41,635 bases of DNA from Actinomycetaceae bacterium. GTDB lineage: Bacteria; Actinomycetota; Actinomycetes; Actinomycetales; Actinomycetaceae. The notes below the pieces were generated by a model, which did not search any database, had not been told where the DNA came from, and saw nothing but the letters and a program-made list of their open reading frames with translations. This document shows, piece after piece, positions 35,933 to 41,635 of the stretch. The stretch covers positions 1 to 41,635 of the forward strand of contig JAUNVE010000016.1 in assembly GCA_030537795.1 (NCBI GenBank), written 5' to 3'. Made by a program: the position numbers and the translations under genes. Every line of letters starts with the position of its first letter. The first letter of the stretch is position 1.

Positions 35933-37569
35933 CGGCGGCCTCCAGACGGATTGATACGTAAAGTGCTCAATGTTCCAGCCAGCAGGATCAGGATGACGGC
36001 GGCTGTCACAATTGCCAGAGTAAATGCCGAAGCATAGTCAACGTGATCGAGGAGGGTGAATAGTCTCGGCACGATCACGGGAGTATCGGGAGATGTCACC
36101 CACATCAGGGGGGACACCATAATCGCTGACGTCGCTGTAACGATGGTTGTTGCAACCGCGAAAGAATGGCGAATATGTGGGAGGACGACAGAAACAATAA
36201 TACGCCACGGTGAGGCTCCGAGAACGCGCGCGGTTTCCACCATCCGCGACGTGATGACCGGGCCGAAAAGTCGGACAGCGAAGTAGGTCAGCGGTGTGGC
36301 GGTGGTCAAATAGGATACGGTGATGAGCACCGATCCAGGTATTGACGTATCTAAGGCGCTCAGCGGGAGAAACAGCCCGTGATCTGTTGCACGAGCCCCG
36401 TAGGTGAGGGCGAGTCCGGTTCCGATGGTCGAGCCGGGAAGGCACAGGATGACGAAGTAGAGGAAGTCTATGAGGTATTGAACCCGCGTCAGGAGGGTGC
36501 GTAACCATAGACTAATGATGACCAGTAGACCTGCTCCTATTAGAGCGGTCAGGGCAAGCGCGATGGTATTGAAAATGACTACCGCGTTGATATGTCCTTC
36601 TGTTTCACTTGCCCCCGTGATGAGCATGGTGGCGAGCATAGTCAAAGTAATGAGGGTGAGACTCAACCCCGGAAGAGTTCTCGGCCAGATGCGAATTCCT
36701 GCCGGAACCGATAAGGAGTGGCGACGAGAGCGGGAGTAACTGTGCTCGAAGAGTGCAAACTGCGGATCATGCCACGCCTGTCTGTAGAGCGTCAATAGTC
36801 CCACGAGGAGGAGCGTTGTCGGCAGTAGCATCAGCACGCTTAACGTTGCTGCAACTGAGATGTTTCCAGCTGCGGTTGCGTGGATCCACACGTGTTCGGC
36901 AGCGGAGGGAATACTGGTTCCAACAAAAGTTGGAACCAGGGGGTCAGAAAGCACGAGCACGAAGATGAGTCCGAATTCAAGCGGTACCGCCCGAAGGCTG
37001 GGGGGAAGAATAATCGTGCTTAACACACGAGTGGTGGTGCCACCCATGACTCGAGTTGCGTCGATGAGAGCGGGGGAAACACGTGACAAAGCTAGACGTG
37101 TTCCAAAATACGCCAGCGGAAATAGGGATGTTGTAAATACCCAAACCAAGGAAAAGAAGCCGGTGAATGAGAATGTGATTCCAGTTATGGAGTCAACGAT
37201 TCCTGCGCGTCCAAACGCCACTCGCCATGCGCTGGCTTGGACGAATGGGGGAATAACGAGAGGAAAGATACATCCGGTATCGATAATGCGAGCCCAAATC
37301 CGAGGTGATGAGCGTGCACCAATGGCGACGAAAACACCGAGTGTGGTAGCTGCCGTGGCTGAAACCAGGGCGGTAAGTGTAGACCACGCCAGAATATGAA
37401 GATAGTTGAGTGCCGGTAAGCTGCTGTGGTTACCGACACAATCACTACGGATTCCCGAGGAGAGGGCTTGGGTCAAGAGAACTAAAAGTGGTAGCACCAC
37501 GATCATAACGCCAACGGTTCCGAGGATAATTGTCAGCGTGGTTATCTGCGTATGTCGTGATTTCATCAC
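35929..37569 (-). CDS. ABC importer permease, two fused domains (FbpB/AfuB-type)
   Basis: Membrane subunit of the importer; 546 residues with about 12 hydrophobic segments. It has two EAA loops, which contact the ATPase: ALIDATRVMGGTTTRVLSTI in the first half and MVETARVLGASPWRIIVSVV in the second, so the protein is two permease domains joined, as in FbpB/AfuB. Each is preceded by a LxYFG/AxRL-type segment (PLAYFGTRLALSRVSP, PLTYFAVRLFGPVI). Start is GTG 37569, inside GTGATG, overlapping the binding-protein stop by four bases; the adjacent ATG at 37566 is the alternative. The downstream ATPase overlaps by four bases too. The three genes are tightly coupled. Confidence 0.9.
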   Translation of the reverse strand: MMKSRHTQITTLTIILGTVGVMIVVLPLLVLLTQALSSGIRSDCVGNHSSLPALNYLHILAWSTLTALVSATAATTLGVFVAIGARSSPRIWARIIDTGCIFPLVIPPFVQASAWRVAFGRAGIVDSITGITFSFTGFFSLVWVFTTSLFPLAYFGTRLALSRVSPALIDATRVMGGTTTRVLSTIILPPSLRAVPLEFGLIFVLVLSDPLVPTFVGTSIPSAAEHVWIHATAAGNISVAATLSVLMLLPTTLLLVGLLTLYRQAWHDPQFALFEHSYSRSRRHSLSVPAGIRIWPRTLPGLSLTLITLTMLATMLITGASETEGHINAVVIFNTIALALTALIGAGLLVIISLWLRTLLTRVQYLIDFLYFVILCLPGSTIGTGLALTYGARATDHGLFLPLSALDTSIPGSVLITVSYLTTATPLTYFAVRLFGPVITSRMVETARVLGASPWRIIVSVVLPHIRHSFAVATTIVTATSAIMVSPLMWVTSPDTPVIVPRLFTLLDHVDYASAFTLAIVTAAVILILLAGTLSTLRINPSGGRR

Positions 37570-38582
37570 TGCACCTGCGTTTGGAAAGAACTGAACCAGG
37601 AAAGCCAGCGCTCGCGTTCTTGTGCCGCCCGATTGACATCTGAGGGAAGTACTTTGATGGAGGAGCTAGCCAAGACTTGCTCAAGATGGTGTGGAAGCTG
37701 TCGGGAAATCGGTATTTGGCCGACAGCGTTATCGGAGATGATCTCTTGACCGGGACGCGAAGTTAGCCAGTCGAGCATACGTTGAGCGGATTCGGGATTA
37801 TGGGCTTTTGCCAGAACTGCGCCAGCTCCCACTTCATATGCTGTCCCTTCACGCGGGTAGTGAATATTGAGTGACTGGCCCGATCCCGAGGTCACTTGTT
37901 GGCAATACGGTGCAAATGATATAGCGACGGCGGCTTCGCCGCGAGCAACTACTGCAGCTGGCGCGGTCCCCGAATGTGTGTAACGAGTGATATTGGAATA
38001 AACCGCCTGCAGATGAGCCTCGGGATCAGGAAAAATTCGAGCCTGTGCCCACAGGGCCGAAAATGCCGTTCCCGAGGTGAGGGGAGAGGAACCTGAAATC
38101 CAGCTACGCCAGGCCGGATCTTCCAGCTCTTTCCATGATTGGGGAGCATTTTTGCCAAGCTCTTGAAGCAGATCCGGATTCGAACACAGAGCGAGAATCG
38201 AGGCATAGACTCCGTACCAACGTCCGTTAGGATCACGGTACTGCGCCGGAATATCCTCAACTCCGGCGGGAGTGTAGGAGGCCAGTAGCCCTTTGCTGGC
38301 AGCCACGACGTAGTTTTCGGAAGGGCCTCCAACCCACAAATCAAACTCTGGGTGAGAACGTGCTGCCTGAATACGTGCCAGTGCTTCCGAGGTGGGGAGC
38401 CGTTGATATTGCGTTTCTATGCCCGTATCGACTGCAAACCGATTCTTCCACTGTTCACAAATTTTCTCGTCATTCGAACAGACGAATGACAGCCTGTCAG
38501 TTGGCGCGCAGGCAGTGAGTAGCGTCGTTTGCAAGAGAACAGACGCCACCGCCACAGTGGCGACGAGGCAACGGCGAATCAT
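37566..38582 (-). CDS. Substrate-binding lipoprotein of an FbpA/AfuA-type ABC importer
   Basis: Extracytoplasmic solute-binding protein, 338 residues, with a lipoprotein signal: MIRRCLV, a hydrophobic core, and lipobox LTAC ending at Cys25. The mature part follows the family that holds ferric-binding FbpA and hexose-phosphate-binding AfuA (DLWVGGPSENYVVAASKGLL, RYTHSGTAPAAVVARGEAAVAISF, REGTAYEVGAGAVLAKAHNPE). These blocks resemble the AfuA/phosphonate side more than FbpA; in particular, the tandem Tyr iron ligands of FbpA are not evident. A phosphorylated sugar or other organophosphate is therefore possible, ferric iron remains an alternative. The ATG lacks a ribosome site; TACACT ends six bases upstream, within the glpT terminator hairpin region. 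First gene of the ABC unit. Confidence 0.85.
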   Translation of the reverse strand: MIRRCLVATVAVASVLLQTTLLTACAPTDRLSFVCSNDEKICEQWKNRFAVDTGIETQYQRLPTSEALARIQAARSHPEFDLWVGGPSENYVVAASKGLLASYTPAGVEDIPAQYRDPNGRWYGVYASILALCSNPDLLQELGKNAPQSWKELEDPAWRSWISGSSPLTSGTAFSALWAQARIFPDPEAHLQAVYSNITRYTHSGTAPAAVVARGEAAVAISFAPYCQQVTSGSGQSLNIHYPREGTAYEVGAGAVLAKAHNPESAQRMLDWLTSRPGQEIISDNAVGQIPISRQLPHHLEQVLASSSIKVLPSDVNRAAQERERWLSWFSSFQTQVQ

Positions 38583-38588
38583 AATAAT

Positions 38589-38594
38589 AGTGTA
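38589..38594 (-). promoter_or_regulatory. Candidate -10 element for the leaderless ABC binding protein gene
   Basis: On the minus strand TACACT, six bases (attatt), then ATG at 38582. Its first three bases are the last three of the glpT terminator stem, so ending of one unit and start of the next lie together. No Shine-Dalgarno exists between the hairpin and the ATG. Confidence 0.55.
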
Positions 38595-38629
38595 GGGGCG
38601 TAGCCTGGGAAGAGTGACTACGCCCCTAC
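38592..38629 (-). terminator. Hairpin between glpT and the ABC transporter unit
   Basis: gtaggggcgtag (38592-38603) is the exact reverse complement of ctacgcccctac (38618-38629), a 12-bp GC-rich stem with a 14-base loop. It starts 17 bases after the glpT stop. On the minus strand it is followed by an AT-rich stretch (actattattatg) that contains the next start codon. Confidence 0.7.
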
Positions 38630-38645
38630 GGTAGAGGCGTTAATA

Positions 38646-40028
38646 TTACGCGTTATTGTGGGTCTTGCCAGCGTGGCGTTCCATCAGTTCCTTTTCGTCT
38701 TTACCGACGATCGCGAATAGAAGAACGGTGATACCAGCAAAAACAATGAACGTCATGAAGGTGACATTCCACCCGAAATAGTGGACGAGATAGCCGACAC
38801 CGGTTGAGGCCAGTGTCGCACCGGCGAGGTATCCGAAGAGACCGGTGAAGCCCGCGGCGGTTCCGGCAATCTTATTGGGCGATAGATCAATGGCCTGCAG
38901 TCCAATCAGCATGACGGGACCGTAGATGAGGCCGCCGATGAGGGCGACCAGGAGCACCATAATCCATACCGGGGTGCCGACCGGCATCAGCCAGTAGGCG
39001 GCGATCGCAATAGCGGTACCGAGAGTGAAGATGATTCCTACGCCAGAGCGGTAGCCGTCGAAGAGCTTATCTGACATCCAACCGCAGAGGATGGTGCCGA
39101 CAATCCCGGCTAGTTCGAAGGCAGCAAAGCCCATCAGACCGCTCCCAATTGCCATCTCGTGCTTTTCCGCGAGAAATACGGTGATCCAGTTGAGCACGCC
39201 GTAGCGCAGTGCGTAGACGAAAACATTAGCGACAGCGAGCATCACGATGGTGCGGTCTTTGAGAACGTGGGTGAATAGTAGTTCTTTGGTGGACATCGCT
39301 GTCTCTTCATCGGCTTCAACCTTGGCCGGGTCATCTCGGTACTCCTCGATGGGAGGCAGTCCGAGTGATTCGGGGGTGTCACGAATGAGCAGGAAACCGA
39401 GAGCGGCGACCACTAGTGCTACGGCCGCAGGTAACCAGAAAGCGGCGCGCCAATCCTGGGCCGTCCAGGCAAGTCCAATACCGATAAGTGCTGGCAATGC
39501 GGCGCCGCCAACGTTGTGGGCAGTATTCCAGATTGAAGTCTTCCAACCGCGTTCGCGAGTTGAAAACCAATGGACGAGGACTCGTCCACACGGAGGCCAG
39601 CCCATACCTTGGAACCAGCCGTTAATAAACATGGCAATGGCAAAGATGCCAACGGTGGCGGTAATCCACGGCACGAATGCAATAAGGAGGTTAACAACGG
39701 CCGACAGTGCCAGTCCGAGCGGCAGGAAATAGCGTGCATTTGAGCTGTCGGAGAGCATCGCCGAAAAGAACTTGGATAGCCCGTATGCGACGAGCACGCA
39801 GTTAGCGATGATGCCGATGGCAACTTTGTCGATGCCGGTATCCGTCATAATGAGCGGGGCGACTGCTGAAACGTTATTGCGGATGAGATAAAAACCGGCG
39901 TATCCGATGAAAATGCCCAGGAAAACTTGCAGGCGAAGTTTAGGGTAAATCCGGTCCACTTCTTTTTTTGGCAGGCGTGGCGCCGGAGGTGGTGCCTGGA
40001 GCCAACCGGGAACTGACGAGTTCGCCAT
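38646..40028 (-). CDS. glpT: GlpT-like glycerol-3-phosphate:phosphate antiporter (OPA family, MFS)
   Basis: Imports glycerol 3-phosphate (and fosfomycin in organisms where it has been tested) in exchange for phosphate. Start is set at ATG 40028, with AAGGAG eight bases upstream; the frame reaches 40067 but without support. The 460 residues have 12 membrane segments and strongly resemble E. coli GlpT: YLIRNNVSAVAP with Arg50 (E. coli Arg45), INGWFQGMGWPPCGRVLVHW, IWNTAHNVGG with His171 (His165), VFVYALRYGVLNW with Arg275 (Arg269), LCGWMSDKLFDGYRSG, IYGPVMLIGLQAIDLSP and GTAAGFTGLFGYLAG. The substrate-binding arginines are kept. It lies between an OmpR-type response regulator and an ABC importer, with regulatory-looking repeats upstream and a terminator hairpin downstream. 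UhpT/PgtP-type substrates are possible alternatives. Confidence 0.9.
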   Translation of the reverse strand: MANSSVPGWLQAPPPAPRLPKKEVDRIYPKLRLQVFLGIFIGYAGFYLIRNNVSAVAPLIMTDTGIDKVAIGIIANCVLVAYGLSKFFSAMLSDSSNARYFLPLGLALSAVVNLLIAFVPWITATVGIFAIAMFINGWFQGMGWPPCGRVLVHWFSTRERGWKTSIWNTAHNVGGAALPALIGIGLAWTAQDWRAAFWLPAAVALVVAALGFLLIRDTPESLGLPPIEEYRDDPAKVEADEETAMSTKELLFTHVLKDRTIVMLAVANVFVYALRYGVLNWITVFLAEKHEMAIGSGLMGFAAFELAGIVGTILCGWMSDKLFDGYRSGVGIIFTLGTAIAIAAYWLMPVGTPVWIMVLLVALIGGLIYGPVMLIGLQAIDLSPNKIAGTAAGFTGLFGYLAGATLASTGVGYLVHYFGWNVTFMTFIVFAGITVLLFAIVGKDEKELMERHAGKTHNNA

Positions 40029-40070
40029 TGAGACACTCCTTCGTGGAAATTTATGGAAAATAATCACTTT

Positions 40071-40090
40071 CTGACATATGCGGTTGTCAG
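40071..40090. promoter_or_regulatory. Inverted repeat CTGACA-N8-TGTCAG upstream of glpT
   Basis: CTGACA (40071-40076) is the exact reverse complement of TGTCAG (40085-40090); the spacer is 8 bases. It ends 43 bases before the glpT ATG, near where a promoter should be, and could be an operator. No factor is assigned. Confidence 0.35.
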
Positions 40091-40117
40091 ATGCATTTCC
40101 AGCATCACGAAAAGTCA

Positions 40118-40164
40118 GTAACAGCAGGTTCGGGTTCGGTTACAGTTGGTAACACCGTTGTTAC
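40118..40164. promoter_or_regulatory. Helically phased GTNAC repeats upstream of glpT
   Basis: GTAAC at 40118, GTTAC at 40139, GTAAC at 40149 and GTTAC at 40160, with a degenerate GTTC at 40128. Start-to-start spacings are 10, 11, 10 and 11 bases, one helical turn each. OmpR/PhoB-family regulators bind direct repeats with this spacing, and such a regulator is encoded next door. The 40146-40154/40159-40167 part also forms a perfect 9-bp inverted repeat with a 4-base spacer, 9 bases after the regulator stop, which could act as a weak terminator. Confidence 0.5.
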
Positions 40165-40175
40165 CAAAGCTGCTG

Positions 40176-40862
40176 CTATTGAGGTGAGCAGGTATACCCG
40201 CGGCCTCGCACCGCAACGATGAAGTCACCGCTGACGCCGACGTCACCTAGTTTTTTCCGCAGCCGATACATGGTGGTCTTCACCATATTGCGGCCTCCTT
40301 GAGTAGCGGTGGTGCCCCACACTTCGTTGAGTAGCTCACGCAGAGAATGAATCCGGTCGGGGTTGGAGATAATTGTTGAGAGCAGCCGGATTTCTGTTTC
40401 AGTTAGTTCGACGATGCGGCCATCGACATATACTCTCTGCTTGGCAACATCGATGCGGATGGGGCCGTATACAATATCGGGGCGACTGGGAGCGGTATCA
40501 TTAGACCGTCTGATGAGAGCGCGAGCTCGCAAGGCCAATTCTTTCGGCGAAAATGGCTTAGTTACGTAATCATCAGCCCCGGCCTCTAGGCCCTTTACGC
40601 GTTGCTCGACATCTCCCAACGCTGTCAGCATAAGGATCGGCACGTTTGACCGGGCGCGAATGCGGCGGCATAGCGTTATACCGGTGATATCGGGGAGCAT
40701 GAGGTCGAGGATGACGAGGTCGATAGGTGTGGTGGTGAAAGTTTGCCAGGCACTGTGACCGCTGTGGCAGGCGATCGAAGCTACCTGCTCAGTTTCTAAA
40801 GCAAAGGCGATAATGGCTGTCATTTGAGTTTCATCGTCAACGATCAATGCGGTCGGCTTCAT
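40176..40862 (-). CDS. OmpR/PhoB-family response regulator
   Basis: DNA-binding partner of the histidine kinase encoded just upstream. The start is ATG 40862, with AGGAG six bases upstream and an ATGA overlap with the kinase stop; the longer frame is not supported. The 228 residues have a receiver domain with Asp9/Asp10 (ALIVDDET), phosphoacceptor Asp53 (DLVILDLMLPD), the Thr80 switch (LMLTALGD) and Lys102 (DYVTKPFS). The C-terminal winged helix includes VELTETEIRLLSTIIS, the recognition region GGRNMVKTTMYRLRKKLG and the hairpin VAVRGRGYTCS, as in OmpR/KdpE/PhoB. It lies upstream of glpT in the same direction, separated by 147 bases that carry phased repeats. A role in glpT control is inferred. 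Confidence 0.93.
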   Translation of the reverse strand: MKPTALIVDDETQMTAIIAFALETEQVASIACHSGHSAWQTFTTTPIDLVILDLMLPDITGITLCRRIRARSNVPILMLTALGDVEQRVKGLEAGADDYVTKPFSPKELALRARALIRRSNDTAPSRPDIVYGPIRIDVAKQRVYVDGRIVELTETEIRLLSTIISNPDRIHSLRELLNEVWGTTATQGGRNMVKTTMYRLRKKLGDVGVSGDFIVAVRGRGYTCSPQ

Positions 40863-41635
40863 GACGTGCTCCTGCTTTCTATGGAAACGAGTCGGCGCAG
40901 AGTACGCCAACGCCGCGGGCGCCTCTTTCGATGCCAGGGCAGTAGAACGTGGATTGATGTTCCTCGGTTGGTTAGTGTGTCAACAATAATGCGTCCGCTG
41001 TGCAAATTCACGATTCGCTCGACTATGCCAAGTCCGATTCCGGTTCCGCTTGAACTTTCCTGCGACTGTGTTGCTCCGAGAGCGAAAGGAACAAACAGTT
41101 CGCGTCGATCTTCCGGGGTTATGCCGCGTCCGTGGTCGCGTACCTCGAGGCCGGCGCCCTCATGCGTTGCATAGGAACGAATCGTGATGGCGCTATCGGG
41201 GCCGGCGTGACGCGAAGCATTGGTGATCAGGTTCCACACCACGTGGCGAATGAGATCGCGGTCGGCATCGATAAATAGTGGGTCGCCCGCATCGGTGAGA
41301 AAAAGGCTCAGGTGGTTGACTTCTCGAAGCTCGCGGACGGTCTCGCGAATGAGGTGACGAAGGTCAAAATGGGTGTAGTTCAACGCAAACTGGGGCGAAC
41401 TCAGCTTAGCGTCAGTAAGGAAATCTTCGGCCATGGCGATGACGCGTTGAGAGTTCGCGGTAATGATATCCACGAAATGACGCTGATCGTCGGTGAGGGG
41501 ACCGGCCGCCTCGTCGGAGAGGATTTCGCCAGCCCCTTTAATAAGGGAGAGGGGAGTGCGCATTTCGTGAGAAAGAATGTGAGAGTCGGTGATGGAACGG
41601 CAGTGGTTATTGCGCCGGTGAAGGGATCGGGTTGA
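40859..41635 (-). CDS. Sensor histidine kinase, C-terminal part (5' end beyond the window)
   Basis: The frame is open to the window edge; the internal ATG at 41563 is not the start, since the H-box straddles it. The 258 visible residues begin just before SHEMRTPLSLIKGAGEIL, whose His (residue 23 of the visible part) is the phosphorylation site. The HATPase domain has the N-box DLIRHVVWNLITNASRHAG, G1 LEVRDHGRGITPEDRREL, the F-box LFVPFALG and G2 SGTGIGLGIVERIVNLHSG. A basic tail follows (WHRKRRPRRWRTLRRL). The stimulus-sensing part lies outside, so the signal cannot be predicted. Its stop overlaps the response regulator start (ATGA), so the pair is translationally coupled in the order kinase-regulator. 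Confidence 0.95.
   Translation of the reverse strand, partial: STRSLHRRNNHCRSITDSHILSHEMRTPLSLIKGAGEILSDEAAGPLTDDQRHFVDIITANSQRVIAMAEDFLTDAKLSSPQFALNYTHFDLRHLIRETVRELREVNHLSLFLTDAGDPLFIDADRDLIRHVVWNLITNASRHAGPDSAITIRSYATHEGAGLEVRDHGRGITPEDRRELFVPFALGATQSQESSSGTGIGLGIVERIVNLHSGRIIVDTLTNRGTSIHVLLPWHRKRRPRRWRTLRRLVSIESRSTS

Noticed and set aside
40863-40910. Upstream extension of the response regulator to 40910
   Set aside because: It would overlap the kinase by 50 bases; ATG 40862 has AGGAG and begins the receiver domain as usual.
1-41635. Mobile elements, phage or defence genes, CRISPR arrays, tRNA or rRNA genes
   Set aside because: No transposase, integrase, regularly spaced repeat array, cloverleaf or rRNA segment was seen; gene order is largely the conserved actinobacterial one.

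Overview
The window is a stretch of actinobacterial chromosome with moderate G+C. It encodes the HrdB/SigA-type principal sigma factor, septation protein SepH, the actinobacteria-restricted families DUF7455, DUF4193, DUF3710, DUF3159 and DUF3000, and a TRAM-domain RNA methyltransferase. The order sigA ... sepH, DUF4193, DUF3710, OB-fold, DUF3159, CeoC/CeoB, APC permease, TRAM methyltransferase ... dxs, RNase D, DUF3000 follows the block I know from Mycobacterium tuberculosis (about Rv2680-Rv2703). Separate topoisomerase IV-type parE/parC genes, the base composition and the compact gene content suggest Actinomycetales/Actinomycetaceae. The genus cannot be fixed from the sequence alone.

Layout. 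1-8559: principal sigma factor (cut at the left edge), DUF7455, ParE, two tandem double-GNAT acetyltransferases, and ParC on the opposite strand. 8623-12907: phosphodiesterase-family enzyme, SepH, DUF4193, then DUF3710 - OB-fold - DUF3159 as one unit. 12929-16238: two RCK/TrkA potassium proteins, divergent from an APC permease with a soluble C-terminus. 16231-20469: RNA methyltransferase and aconitase. 20595-24416: ClC protein and S9 peptidase. 24561-28262: DXS, RNase D, DUF3000. 28362-34768: glgX-treY-treZ, trehalose from glycogen. 34796-38582: iron/hexose-phosphate-type ABC importer (SBP, fused permease, ATPase). 38646-41635: GlpT-like transporter, OmpR-family response regulator, and a histidine kinase cut at the right edge. 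Everything from 41635 down to 26456 is on the minus strand. It could take up phosphorylated carbon under two-component control and feed glycogen/trehalose metabolism; that link is inference from position.

Two sequence-level patterns stand out. First, six unit-leading genes (parE, the first GNAT, ceoB, dxs, DUF3000, the ABC binding protein) have TANNNT exactly 12 to 7 bases before the start codon, and two more (DUF7455, DUF3710) have GACAAT there. This is the geometry of leaderless transcripts. Second, the response regulator-glpT gap holds GTNAC-like half-sites at 40118, 40128 (degenerate), 40139, 40149 and 40160, spaced 10 and 11 bases. That is a candidate binding array for the neighbouring OmpR-type regulator.

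No tRNA, rRNA, CRISPR, transposase, integrase or phage gene was seen. No gene-free stretch exceeds 300 bases; the largest gaps (about 125-160 bases) are at 1339-1491, 1702-1826, 17509-17667, 20470-20594, 24417-24560 and 40029-40175. Most of the window is conserved core genome. I found no clear sign of a wholly new system; the most promising lead is the regulator/GlpT/ABC region.
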